In this document: positions 12,811 through 25,600 of the stretch, one piece after another
Position numbering within the stretch: the first letter of the stretch is position 1
Layout: every line of letters begins with the position of its first letter
Source: Xestospongia muta
Lineage: Eukaryota; Porifera; Demospongiae; Haplosclerida; Petrosiidae
Direction: 5' to 3'
Assembly: GCA_963693285.1 (NCBI GenBank)
Contig: OY848917.1
Coordinates: 8,308,192 to 8,372,191 of the forward strand
Length of the DNA stretch: 64,000 nucleotides
Translations under genes and position numbers: made by a program
Notes under the pieces: model-generated
Told to the model about the DNA's origin: nothing
The model's input: the letters and a program-made list of their open reading frames with translations, nothing else
The model's database searches: none

Positions 12811-14292
12811 ACAAAATTGTAGAATGTCGTGTGACCTTGGATGAACAGAGTACATGCCCACTAAGAGGAAGTGATTCACTTGGGATTTGAAGGGAAACAA
12901 AGACTACAGATAAGTATGTCAATGATAGATAAATAACATACACAACCTACTTATCAGAGATATGATAGTAGATGTCTTGAGAGATTGAGAATGTGTTTGA
13001 AAGAGAGTTCTTGAGTTAATGTGAGACACTAGATGCATAACAAGATCAATTGATAATACGAAAGGAAACTGACCTATTGGAGACTTAACGAGTGATTGTT
13101 GTTGTCCTTTCAGATAGAGAACATATTTGAGTTACTATAGTGATAATATCAGTTGATGCAGGATAAGTGACAGTATAGAATTCACCTCTAATACTGATCT
13201 AAACATAAATGATTGTAATGATCTAAGTGTAGTAGCAGAAGACAAATGTTTTCATGTACAGTTGAATAAAAAGTTATTTAACAAGCAGCTGTTACAACAC
13301 TATAGTGTGTTGAGGACTGGGTCCACCCACTTTGTCCTTAAATTAGTAATACACTGTTGTAGATCTCATTGGGTTTGCAAGGGGTTTAAAAATAAAATGA
13401 CACCACATGCTAGTCCTTATACTTGTATAACTCAGCCATAGATTTAGATATAGAACTTTTATAATCAAAACACACTGTTCACTGCAAAATATTTGAAAAA
13501 TATTCTTGTGAATTTTGTAAACTTATAAATTGTACAGTATTATGATGAGAGTGATAAGAAATTCATTAAAATTTCCATTTGCAAATGCAAATACTATATC
13601 AAGTATATCAACAATCTGTATGTTGATTAGCCTCAACTCTATCAGATGACTATACCAGTTTTACTCTGGAACACTGTCATAGTTAATTACTTTATTACAT
13701 AATGTGTTTATTTTGAATTATGGTAAGGTAATGGAATATAGTAACATCTTGAATATGTATACAAGAAAGATAGGAAAATCTCCAAGGTGTCTTATGTTTT
13801 ATGTTGTGGAGACAATGAATATCCAAGTAGTTGTTTTGGCAAAAAACATTAATTTTAATTTTCACTCAAGCTCAGGCACTAATTGGACAAGCCAAGGTGA
13901 TAATTACACGAGTACAGTTATACTTGAACCCATTCCTAAAGTCACTATAATGTAGTAGTACTATAGCATTATAGGTCATATGTCATGCCACAAATAAATC
14001 TATTGAGTATCTAATGTTATCGTACCTTTCAGAATACCTGTGATAATGACGCTTAGTAGCCTCATGGATATTATAGACAGTAAACGGGATTGGAAACTGA
14101 TGACGTATAAGGACAGCTGTAATGATGCGCATTAATTAGAACAACACTCCAGTCGTACACGTCTGGATTGACTAGAAAGAGAAACTTTTAGACTAGTATC
14201 TTGGAGTCTCTGGGCCGATTCCGGCTGAATTATTAAAATACACAGGTAATATAAAGGTAATATAAAATAGTACATACAATATAAAGTAAAAG
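12811..14292. other. Intergenic DNA with a stray minisatellite unit
   Basis: It holds one to two diverged units of the 10.3-kb minisatellite (~12,960-13,125). An 83-codon open frame at 13,704-13,955 has no recognisable domain and I do not call it a gene. Confidence 0.35.
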
Positions 14293-15260
14293 TCAGTTGA
14301 ATACGAATCTGCATACACTGCTAATTTGGGATAGTTTTACGAAGTCCTTTGATTTCTTGTAAATTTTGGGACGATACTTTCTGTAGGCTTCTACGATAGA
14401 GGTGGCAAATGAAAATCCTCGAACTGTAACGAATTCCGTTATAATGGTTATGTACAGTTCATCAATGATGAGTAGGATATCACCTTAATCTTCAGTTAGT
14501 GTATGCCATTGATGCAGGACTTTATTATTGTCTGAAATTTTTTTAATGATGAAAGGTTTTGAATTTGCTTCCATCACTGATGCTCTGAGATTGAAGTATT
14601 TACACAGCTCAAGCTCCATGTGGTAAAATAGATTGTGTGTTTTGTCACTTACATGATAAATATTACCTCTGCTGCCAAAGAAATTTGTCCAGGTTTCTGT
14701 CTCTTTGTCTAGGTCCATCTCAAATCCACTGGTGTCAGACATGAAAAGAAGTATTTGCTTGTGTTCATGTTTCGATTTCATCAGTTGTGATATGATTGTT
14801 TGGCATATGTAACCAGTGACATACTGAAGTGCATTTTCCTCTATCTTTGTGAGGCTTTCAGTTGAAGTAGTTAAAGTTGGATGTGTTGTTGTTGAATAGG
14901 TTCGGTTAATGAGGTTAATAAATATATTTTGAGTTACATGTTGATAACATGTTGGACCAGGATTTGGACAAATTGATTGTTGAAGGAAAGTGGCCCAGGA
15001 ATTATGAATAGTGGGTGATGTTGACATGATATATATCGTGTGCATAAGTGTTCTCTTTCTGGTTGAATGCTTTTCTTAGATATAAAGTAACCCTGAAGAT
15101 CTGCTAGAATATCTCGAGAGAACTGGATGAAATGATCTGTGTATGGACGTTTTGCCCACTGGATGATAGCTTCTGCTGCTTTCAATATTCTCTCGGTTTC
15201 TGATGTTTTGTAGAAGCTTTGATCTGCAAGTAATTCTCTCACACCTATCATTACAGCCTC
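14293..15260 (-). pseudogene. Uncharacterised transposon-associated protein family
   Basis: On the minus strand a conserved protein of unknown function can be followed. It runs from FYKTSETERILKAAEAI and IQWAKRPYTDHFIQFSRDI (~15,210-15,110), through EENALQYVTGYICQTII (~14,850-14,800) and NFFGSRGNIYHVSDKTH (~14,690-14,640), to VTVRGFSFATSIVEAYRKY (~14,420-14,370). I recall this pattern from multicopy, uncharacterised proteins of sponge, cnidarian and fish genomes that behave like mobile-element proteins; I cannot name the superfamily. One frameshift lies near 15,040. An in-frame TAA at 14,485-14,487 interrupts the frame about 60 codons before the natural end at 14,293. It lies directly downstream, on the same strand, of the P-element-type exons; whether the two belong to one element is open. 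Confidence 0.65.
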
Positions 15261-15589
15261 ACAGGGATCTAATAAATGACAGATTTCAGTGAATATTTAT
15301 AATATATAATGATTTCATGTACACATACATTGTACAGGGGGAGTGCTTGCCCACTCATGAGCATGGAAGCAGTCTCACGGGGGATCTAATACATGTACAT
15401 AGATGAAATTGATAATACTTGTATGTGTCACATGTACATACATACCTTGTACAAGGGGAGTGGTTGCCTGCACAGGCACAGTCTCACGGGAGTCACAGGG
15501 ATCTAATACATGGATAAAATAGATTTTAGTGAGTTATGTTAAATGTGTGTACATATGCATATACCTATACCAATGACAGATAAATTACT

Positions 15590-17310
15590 TTTTTCAATAG
15601 ATTTTTTCTGCTTTTTGTACATCTTTTAGGGAAATAATAATGTTCATGTTCAGATGCTAATAGATCTTTATTGCCACGACAGTTAGACTTCAAGGAACTT
15701 CTGCAGAATGAGTTCACCACATGAAGTATCTGAGTGTTTTGTTAGAAATCTTTGTCAGTTGTGTTATCATGTGTTCTACCAACCTGCCTTTGGCAGCAAA
15801 AAATTAACGGGTCTTGGCAAATCCGTCTACTAAAGAAAACTGTCACTCCAGAAATTGTAAAGAGGTACCTCACCAACTCAATGAATGATTTGGTTATTAT
15901 AATGTACATGTAGTAAATCAACAATGATTACTTATAGATAATGTGTGCACAGTACTTGTCAATCCACTATGAGTTTAAGAACTTAAAAGCATTGTTTTTT
16001 TGAGTGTCATTAAATCCATTACTGTTATTGACACTCATTTCCTACATGTCAAAATAGGGAAGGAGGGTTTCCTCAAGCCACTAATAAATCATGAATAATA
16101 ATGAGTATTATAGTATTGTGCATGTTGGCATTCATTGGCTTCAGTCTAAAGTCTGTGCCTGAATGATATGGATTTTGAAAAACTTTCTTGCTATGTTTGC
16201 CATTGGTGAAGTTGCAAACATTCAGATAATTGAAGAACTTATCGAAAATGTTAGCAAAAAGTACAGTTTCTTCAGCTTCTTTCCCTCCATATTGTGTGAG
16301 AGCTTTGAGACTGAATCACTTAGTACCTGTAATTTTAATGTATGATAGCAATGCATGTCATAATTATGTTAAAAGATGTTATGTAATCTAACCTGAGCAG
16401 CAAGGTCCACACGCATTTTGGAAAAACTATTCAAGTGAATATGCTCATACTTCAAGCAAGGAAACAAAACTAAGCCACTTTCCGTTCTGGATTTACTATA
16501 TATATATCACTTAAATGATCCCAAGCAATATTGTCTTCTGTAGAGTAGAATAAATGTGTCATGTATAACTCAAGATACAGAGATACATGTAACATCACTG
16601 TACCCAAAGCTTTCTTGATCGAGAAGCCCAGCAGTTTCTTGTTGTTTTTATCAAGTGTGAAGGATCAGAAATGAAAAAAAATTCCCTGCCCTCAGTGGCA
16701 CAAGGGTTAAGTGTTTTGTGTGTCAATCTTTTGAGATTATGTAATCTGACAAGTCTTCGATTTATTGATGCTCCATCAGCTGTACTATCCAACACCTACA
16801 TTAAGGTAAGTAAAATTAAATGTGTTTTTATCCCACTAAGTATATTTTGAATTTGGCTATAATGTGTGTATCTTAAATCCACATCTCTCAAGTCTATTCA
16901 CAGCTTCCCACAGCAGATCAAACAACATATAGTCTGTGACATTGTGGGTTGGGAATTAGACATGTGGAAACTCGAGGTGGGAAAAGAATCCCCTCACCAT
17001 AAATGTCATCATCAAGTTCACTAGCAGCTCTGGGGGAGAGTGGAGTTTGTCAGTGTCTTCTCCAATAAATCCAATTATGATTTGATATTTCCCATGCAGG
17101 TAAATCCTATGAGATCACCTGAAATATTAATGTACATAATGAAGATTACATGCATGTATACAACTGTATACTAAAGTATCAATTGTCACCTGTGTGTTTA
17201 TCAAACACCAAATCTTTTATGTGCATCTCATCGATCAACAATACATTACATTTTTTCCCTTTCTTCACATTCTTCACTGCAAAACTTGAGTACATAGCTA
17301 ACGTTATTTC
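15590..17310 (-). mobile_element. P-element/THAP9-type transposase exons, degenerate
   Basis: A series of minus-strand exons in the order of a P-element transposase. 17,310-17,190: VLLIDEMHIKDLVFDKHTG. 17,118-~16,870: GDLIGFT, VNLMMTFMVRGFFSHLEFP and FDLLWEAVNRLERCGFKI, with frameshifts. 16,795-~16,605: TADGASINRRLVRLH and FFISDPSHLIKTTRNCWAS. ~16,500-16,393: [19 protein letters not shown] then [10 protein letters not shown]. ~16,320-16,100: ALTQYGGKEAEETVLFANI and FDKFFNYLNV. ~15,900-15,600: RRICQDPLIFCCQRQVGRT. Splice sites (AG|exon|GT) flank several pieces. The N-terminal THAP DNA-binding domain is not found; its expected place is taken by plus-strand exons of a RING gene starting at 17,321. 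Frameshifts and stops make it inactive. Family identification is strong; the boundaries are approximate. Confidence 0.85.
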
Positions 17311-17320
17311 TGTAGAATAG

Positions 17321-18123
17321 TTTAGTGGAGATGATGTTGTTCTGTTAGACAATGAAAACTACCAGATTCCTAATAACTCAAGGTATTTATTTCTAAATCT
17401 ATGTATGAAATGGTAGCTATATTTTATGCATGAAGAAGTGGCAAATTTTAATTGTATGTATAAGAGGATGTGTTGCTAACCACATAAATAAATTCCAGTA
17501 AAAACTATTTTCATTGCACTTTAGGTGTTGATTACTATTGCTTGTTACTGAATACATCTACCTTTTCCTAAATAGGACTGGAGAACATCCTGTAGAGTTA
17601 AGGTAGTCAAAGAATTGGAGTATCATATGTTTAGAGATGACTACTTTGATTTCACTGACTCCAAGCCACAGAATGTGATAATAAGGGGAATGGTTCTGCA
17701 GCTAAAAAAACTCAATATGGTGACTTCAATGCCACTTATGATGAATTTGATTCTCACTTTGAAGTTTTGGAGTTCAAAGTGAATGCAATGGAAAGAGAGA
17801 TGGAGAGTCTCAGAAAGTGGGAAGCTGAGAAATCTGAAATGATAATGACTATGAAAACATTAGAGAAAGAACTTAAAAGTAAATTAGATAAAGAATTAAA
17901 AACTCTTCGGAAATTTGCTGATTATCTGAAAGAAAACTTTCAATGCTTTATTTGCAAATGTATTCTACCAATTGAAAGTGTTGTATTACCATGTTACAAT
18001 AACATTCGATGCTGTAAGTATTGCATTGATCAGTGGCTCACTGATCACATGACTTGTCCACACTGCCTTGCCACCATGGATATCCAGTCATGCATGATGT
18101 TGCCACCTGCAATAAAAAGTTGA
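17321..18123 (+). CDS. Coiled-coil RING-finger protein (E3 ligase-like)
   Basis: The last exon (~17,700-18,123) encodes a charged coiled coil (MEREMESLRKWEAEKSEM and on), followed by a RING-type zinc finger: CFIC, LPCYNN, CCKYC and CPHC in the 50 residues ending near residue 105 of the 17,767 reading. A stop at 18,121 gives a natural end. Likely upstream exons are 17,321-17,382 (GDDVVLLDNENYQIPNNSR, donor AG|GTATTT) and ~17,576-17,608 (acceptor AATAG|GACTGG). The spacing resembles a RING family expanded in sponges, in which the canonical His is not evident. The expected role is ubiquitin transfer. The first coding exon was not found. Position next to minus-strand transposase exons suggests possible mobile-element association. 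Confidence 0.6.
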
Positions 18124-18129
18124 ATAAAA

Positions 18130-18990
18130 AGTTGGTCCCATTTAGCTGCAGTGCATATGCAGTGAAGTATGTCAGCTTGCCTTGATCTCTTTCATATTCA
18201 GCAACAGCAGAAGTTTCAGGGATTGCCACTGCTGGAATTACAGTGATGTATGATAAATCTTGGGCAAGAACATTTGGAGTTCCTTTGCCTGTATGTGCAT
18301 GTTGAATAGTCAAGTTGTAAAACATTAATAGTACCTGAAATGGGAGTGGCAATTCCATGCAGCTACAAATCTTTCCATTCTAATTGCTGACGTGTTGATA
18401 GTGATGAAAGACACACAAAAAGAGTTACAGGATCTAAAATATCAATTACTTTATCTTCTTCCATTTTCACTAATATCCGTTTAATTGGATAGCTCACTCT
18501 GGAATTCACTTGTGGCCATAATCTCTTAACTGTTAAATTCTGTAAGAGTATTGTTATCCCATAACTGGAACAATTGCTTATTTACCTGTGTTGAAGAAGT
18601 TTGATAGTATGCAGTAACCTGTCTTGGTCCAAAATGATGCCTGAGCTTACTATGAATAAAAAGTGTTAAGTTAAACTTTTCCCCATGATCAACTCTAATT
18701 TGATCCCATAATCCATGCCTAGCACAGCTTCCCTGTTAACAAATAAAATTAATGTACTTGTCATGGTCACTACATTACCTATGAACCTTTTCATATATAT
18801 AACTAGATATTGTTCTTTATGGGCATTGTAACATGAGACACAATCATTCCTGAAAAATCATCAACTGATATTACATGTGTAACGCTATAATGATGCTCCA
18901 ATGCTATGTTCACCTATCTTCATTCTTTGTGACTCCAGATACCCTTTCATCATTTTACGTCCATATACCTCACCAACCTAGAATTAATTT
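18130..18990 (-). mobile_element. Integrase-core (rve-like) protein, degenerate, spliced
   Basis: Minus-strand pieces line up with an uncharacterised integrase-core family common in sponge and other invertebrate genomes. They are GRKMMKGYLESQRMKIGEHS (~18,965-18,905), VTHVISVDDFSGMIVSHVT (~18,885-18,825), GLWDQIRVDHGEKFNLTLF (~18,715-18,655), a canonical-looking intron (18,584-18,542), VKRLWPQVNSRVSYPIKR (~18,530-18,475) and GTPNVLAQD (~18,275). The first two catalytic acidic positions (VISVDDFSG, RVDHGEKF) are present. The third, normally Glu in VER, is Lys (VKRLW). Frame breaks at ~18,370 and between 18,810 and 18,735 add to the decay. It may be a transposase or a domesticated copy; the lost Glu argues against activity. 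Confidence 0.7.
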
Positions 18991-21900
18991 TGAGATATTC
19001 TGAAAAAATAATGGTTTTACCTCCTCAACTGTACCACTGACTTCAGATTCGGCACAATTTCTATTATAATTTCTAAATAATGCCTAACATACGCGCATGC
19101 GCAATAAATTTTTTTGCCGAACTGGTCTTTCTAATGGAGTGTAGTGTTGTGTTGGAAGACTAGTCGGCTGATGGATCATTTGAGTTTTTATTATTCAAAG
19201 GACTCCCCCAAATTTTCGGACAACTTACAATGAGTGATGGATAGCTCAAAGACGTTGCTGAGAAAATACCCGATAGAGTCAAGCTGAAAAATATTATAGA
19301 CAATGCAACATCTACTCAGAAGGTCAATAAATTGACCTGTTGTTGTTTTTGTTATGATAATGTTATACTATTATCATTAGTAGGAAAACAGTAGTCTTGA
19401 CATCAATAGTCTGGGTCACCAGCCAACTACAACAAATGTTGTTTAGCAAAAAGATACCTCATCTCAAAGTTGGCATCACATATTTATGATAACCTCTGCT
19501 TTCTCTTTTAGAACAGAGGAAACCTTAGTCACTGGACAATTCACTAGAAGAGTAAGAACAAAGATTATTCCATCTCTCTCAACATTTGATAATGGTACAT
19601 ACAAGAAACTCTTCAAGTGATCAGTACAACACTGTATGTCATAAACTGATTAAAATCTATCCAAATGTTAAAAGATGAAATTGATTCTACTGACTATGTA
19701 AGTGTATGATAATTTTTCATTGTGAACTTGTTATGAAGAATTTGTTAATTTCTCAAGGTTCTTAGAAAACGAAGTTATGGGATGAATTCAAGTTTCTTTG
19801 TCATTTATCTGTTTTTAAGATAGATTCTGTAACTACTTACTCTCTCCAAAATGCGGAAGACTTCCAAATGTCTTTGAAGTGACACAAGTACTTGTGTTGA
19901 TGATCAGAATAATGAATGATATAGCAACAAATCTGGCTTCCTTACAACAGGAATGTTATAAATGAAAAAGGGACCATTCTCTTGAAACCATACAGTCTTT
20001 GACCCGCAGAACATTTTCTAGACAGAAATTGATAATGAATTTGAACCTCCAGTTTTGGAAATCCATGAGCAATACCCATCATTGAAGGTTTGGAAAATAG
20101 TGAGTTGTTAATAACACTTGTTGATATCATTGTTTACATGTGTTAATTTCTTCTCTATTCTAGTTTAGGATGGAATTCAGAACTGTTATCAGACTGGATG
20201 AAGGATCCATTCATTCATGGAAAGTTGCCTGACTTGAAAAAAAGAATGATTACTTTTTCTTGATTGAAACTCAAGCACAGGCCAAATTGAAATAGCTTCT
20301 CTCCACTCTTGATGACAAGAAAAGCAAAGAACTTGTGAATGAAGGTATTTTATTACTAATTCAATGTATGTATGACACGATGTTTTAATTGGTCTTGTAG
20401 CTTTTTCAGTTATTATATGAACTGTTGATCTCCATTGAGAAACTAGTACAGTTTATGAAAGTAATAATCTACCTGTAGATAGTGTTGTCTATTATAATAG
20501 ATAAATGTAAAATGTAAATACATCAGTCACTCAGGAGGTAGTACTTGACTAATTATATCCTCATTGTTTAAGTGTCTGCCTTTTAAAGTATGGTTAACCT
20601 TTGACTCCTTGCTGTTTTCAAGTTTGTCAATAACTTATACAATGCTTCTTATTGTGTGCCAACTTTTAGTAGTTTTCTGAACAACTGTATATTTACAGCC
20701 TAACAAACCCTTTCTGCTTGATTACAGTGAATGGGTCCAGCTAGGCAGACTAATTACTTTGTAAGAAATATTTTATGATCAAAGTATAATGAGGTAAGCT
20801 AACAACAGTATATGTTGAATTACTCTTAATATGTTTAATTTTTGTTCAGTGATTCATACATGATTATATCTGTTGAAGAGACCTCTTTCCGTATCATAGT
20901 AGAGGAGAAGCTATCTGTGAAATGGATTCTTTTGAGAGTACCTTAATCCACATGGTGTGTTGTTACTTTGTTTATTTATGACACTGCATACCTAAATCCT
21001 CTCCAGTCACTTCTATTGATGATCCAGTACTATGTGTTTGGACTAGAAGACTCACAAAAAGATACACCTGCACTCATAGAAATTGAGATGGACAATAGTT
21101 TATAATTATGAAGTAACTCAGAGTTATATATATATATATATATATATAGTTTATTATATTGTATATGTATTATGTCATTACTATTTAAGTTTTAAGTTCA
21201 AGTACTTTTGTATTCATTTATATAAGACATAACGTAAAAGAAATAAGAAGTAGAAACATGCATTTTCAGCTTCTGTACTATTCCTGTGTAGTTATTTACA
21301 CAATAAGAAGCCCACACTTTAGAACTTTTAATTTGATGAGCAGCTTGCTAGCATAATGACCACTGCTCCTCTCGCAAGGATAATTTGTTATGGATGATAA
21401 CATTTACACCCTATTAACATGAAAATGCCATATAGTTTAATTGTTCCTACGTAAAGTTGACTTACTTCAGTTAGTTTATTTACATCTGTGATAAAAGGTT
21501 TTAAAACACTTTCAGATTCATATTTAATCAAGTTAAGACTTATTACACACTTTGGGTCCAAGTTTTGTGAGTGTGTAGTAAAACAGAGTTAGTACAATAC
21601 AATACATTTGTATTGAATGTTAAGAACCATCACATATATCACTAACTTTGCTATCTGTTCATGCATATTTCTTTGTGACCTATATATTTATCGGATATAT
21701 ATATATATATATAACAAAGGCTATTTTAAGAGAATTATTTTCCTTTTTTTCTTGAAATGTTTGTTGAATGGAACAATCCAATTGCTGCAAGTTTTCCCTA
21801 CAAGTTCGTTATCATAGACAACAGTGAAATTTGCAACTGTTTGAGAAAGATGGTGCTGTTCCTTATAATTAAGACCAAACAGAAACATAACTGCTATATA

Positions 21901-22322
21901 AATCTGTAGTACCTGAGAACCAACTTATCAAGTGAAGTTGAAGTCATTTTGAGACGAATGAGCCTCAAACAGATGTATAACTAACTGCTATCAGATTTGA
22001 TGCACCAAAGAAAGCAGCAGTAGTTGTATGCAGCAACACTCTTAATTGCTTCAATTTGTAACGAAGCCATGTTTCTTTATTTGCTGCCAAGTATAATTAT
22101 TTACCTCTAAATCCTCTCACAACGGATTTTTCTGCCTCTACATTAAAGTATCAGCCACACCTATTATTATTGATTTGTTCCTCTAGAAGTCCTATATACT
22201 AATAAAGATATCCAGGCGCAACATAGACTATTTGCTTGACCAGCTCAGTACTTTCAATAAAGACTTCAGATCTCTTAAAGCTCTCCTTATGTTCAATAGG
22301 GACTTCAGCTCTCTTGATCGAC
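18991..22322. other. Intergenic DNA, no recognised gene
   Basis: A splice-acceptor-preceded open segment at ~19,511-19,620 (TEETLVTGQFTRRVRTKII) could be an exon but matches no family I know. A (TA)n microsatellite lies at ~21,126-21,149 and another at ~21,686-21,712. Nothing else can be supported. Confidence 0.35.
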
Positions 22323-22641
22323 ATGGCGAATATAATACTAATAATTCTTTACGATAGAGAGTCTGTACGTGTCGCGAGGGAAAAGGATTGTCTTTCGAAA
22401 GTCAGTGTTTAGAGGTATCACTCAGGTTCCTGTTTTTTTTACCATAGAGCGAGAAATAGATTGCAAGGCACTCAGCAGTTACTCAGGACTAAATTGTTTG
22501 AAGGTAGTGATTCCTAACTTTGAAACTAGATTGAAACTGTATAGCAAAATCTTTGTGAACAGTTGTAATATGAACAATGTCATATTACAGGTTATGTCCA
22601 TTTATGATGATTTATGGTCAGGACTCAAGTCAAAAAGGTGA
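22323..22641 (+). CDS. Possible first exon of an unrecognised gene
   Basis: An ATG at 22,323 opens MANIILIILYDRESVRVAR. A one-base shift near 22,370 leads into a longer open frame to 22,641 (SVFRGITQVPVFFTIERE and on). That frame ends at LKSKR next to a donor-like AAAAAG|GTGAAT. Local GC content is higher than the flanks, as around other gene starts here. No domain is recognised and the frame change is unexplained (sequencing error, pseudogene or chance). No partner exon was found downstream. Confidence 0.25.
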
Positions 22642-25600
22642 ATTATACTATTTATGATGTATGATACCATGTGCCTATAACATGATCTTGTGAAGGAGAG
22701 AGCATTGCAGGGAATACTATCAAAATTAAACATTTAGAATGATAATTATAAGAAGACATGATCATATTTATAGTTTTATTAGAGTGCTATATATCTATCT
22801 ACACATGTCTTTATAATTAATTTAAAGACACAGTTAGCTATATAGTTTTTAGGATCCCTTTCCTATTCCTATGTTTTGTCGAAGTAGTGATAAAAACCTT
22901 GCAAATAAACAACTTGAAACAGATTGAACATACATTTAACACACTCTTGCTACAATACTCGTGACCAAAGATTCATTATCACATGACAGAGGAATGCAGA
23001 AGATGCATGTTTCTTATTGCTAATTTTTGTTCTAAAGGATTATGCTGATCCTTTGTAAATCTCTTAAAACTAGGTCTAGGTCAGTTCAAATTTTGATTAT
23101 CTATTATATATAAAATACTTTCATGAGTTATCTCCTTTTATATATACTTATATATAAATGTAACTATCAATACAATATCACCTTTACAGTTCCATCATTG
23201 TCTTTAAGAAATTCATATTTGTTCACAAGTGACCTCATCACAATTAACCAAGTGCTAAGAGATGGACACTGACTGAAGGATAATAAGTGATTATATCCAC
23301 TTCTAACAAAGTTTGTATGTACATTTCTCTTGTTTATGCATTAATTTTAGTAACATAACATGACTAACCTTTTGTGTAGATGACTCTGCTTTATTGTCAC
23401 TAAAATGTTTAGTGTTCTGGTTGCTTGGGCTTTAATCTCAGGAGTGTGATGGGGATGTTACTTTTTTAGTCAAGTTTTTACAGGTATGAACTTGTCTTTG
23501 TAGTCAATACACTTGGTGTTAGTTACTAAAAGAGTTTTAGGTGTGGAACTAATGATATTTTTATAGTCTTGGGAACAGTATTTAATAGAAAGGTGTCAAC
23601 CAGCCTTCTCGCTACTGATTACCTTATTTAGTTATGAATATTATTTTTAAAATGATGATGTAATAGTTTGTTAGCTGGTAATGTACTTTGAACGGCTATA
23701 ACTCGACGACAACAGTTTCTCATCATACAAAACTCGACAAAGAAACGACAAAAGTTCAGGAATTTTGCTTCTATAAAGTTTTTCGTTTGAAGTTATGGTA
23801 AATTTACTTACCTTGTCAGCCTTCTTTACCAACAGTTCTAAAGTTAAGTTTATATATATATATACATCTAGGAGATGTAACTGTTGTGAGACTACTGATA
23901 TAGTAAATATTACAAAAAATAAAAATGATCACGATTGTCCCTCATAAACAGAAAAGAACATAAAATTATCAGTTGCTAGAGATAATTCTATAGACAAATT
24001 TTTGAACAGCTACGAGATCTTCAATATACTTCTTGAAATGTGAATACCAATAAGGTAAAAATTGAGTTAATATATAGATGAAGCTTTGCTCCCAGACGCA
24101 TGTACCAGCTACTATGTCCCACTTGAAACTGACTTGTGAAAGTATCTTTGCAAACTTGCGTTCGAGAAATGCTAGGACATCATTTGTTTTAGAATGATCT
24201 GATATGACATATTAAATATATATGTTCATCCAACAAGAGAAAAAGAAATGGCATTACTACATTACATCAATAAACTTTGCTCAACTGCTGTGAAGTACTG
24301 TTTTAATGGTCACATCATCATATATAAGTCTTATTATCATCTGTAAATATCATAATATGTGGTTGATTATTAGATCAGTCTGTGGCCTCCGATCAGAGTG
24401 TTCCATGCTGTGTTAATGAAAATAATGGAGAGATAAGTAATGTACTAAGACACTACACAAAAAACATACAGTAAACAAATTATATTAATGTAATGATGAC
24501 ACTATCAATAATAGCTCCCTATATATTAGGGTTACTGGAATAAGGTTAAAGCATGGGAATAGCTAAATAGATCCCATAACACACACACACGCAAAAGGCA
24601 AATACTCTAACCCTCGCTATGCGCAGTCTTCAATTCAGAGTGGTTATCGTCAGAGATATTTGTGATTGTCGTATGATGAAAAGAAACAATTAATTACTAC
24701 CAAGCTATCAAAGCTAAAAATTATAAAAATGCAGCATTTTATAATGTTTGACTGTCGGCTAACTTTAAAAATACGAGTTAGTTAGCAATGGACCTTTTGC
24801 TACAAATGTTCACTAGTGAAAATACTTAAGTAACAATTACAAATAACTGATACCATCAAATCAACAAAGAACTGCTGTTTACATCTGTTTCAATTAATAA
24901 CAAATCTTAGTTATATATTTGCATTCATAAATGGAGGTCATGTTTTTCTTTGACTCAAACATGGCAAAACTACTTTGTCTATTTTTGCAATTTAATTACA
25001 ACATCTCCACCTCCAACATTGATGTCAAAACAAAAGGATAAAAAGATCAAGTCCATCTATCCATCCATCAGGTCTCTGTATCTTCCCAGCCTGTGGCATT
25101 GATCAAAGCTGTCTTTCATATTTTTTTCATTAATACATGGAGTCCTTTATATTACCATGGCCTTATAAATCTGTAACTTGCCCCATTCTTTCTTTGTGTT
25201 ACAAATATTCATAATCCTGTAAAACATGATTAACAACTGTGATTGTTGACCTAGAATTCCTTCGTTGGGCGAGTCTGACTTGTGGATTTGAAGGTTGGTG
25301 GCACAGATATACCCTTGGCAATTAAGTTTTGAACTATTAAAGAAACGGACGGTAAACGTCGTAAATACGTAAGTTTTATAATTTTGGCAGTTATAATATT
25401 TATAGATCTGGTATATAAGAAATCCTTCCCTCCGTGCGCGTCAAGAGTGATGACCCTTCGCTAGCTCGGTACAGAGTAAGCTGCGCAAGCGTAAAAAAGC
25501 TAATAAGTTTAACCAGCACACAAACCTCTTCGTGTAAGAATTGTTTGTATTTACAATCCTGAATATTTCTGTATGCTGTTAGATCTACTAGTACGTAAGT

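Noticed and set aside
18038..18358. 106-codon minus-strand frame as a separate gene
   Set aside because: Its middle belongs to the downstream part of the integrase-core family (GTPNVLAQD); the rest overlaps the RING gene in antisense.
23680..23830. Similarity of the ACGGCTATAACTCGACGACA segment to the interior of the 49,043 element
   Set aside because: Only a few short words match (CTATAACT), too weak to call a copy without alignment.
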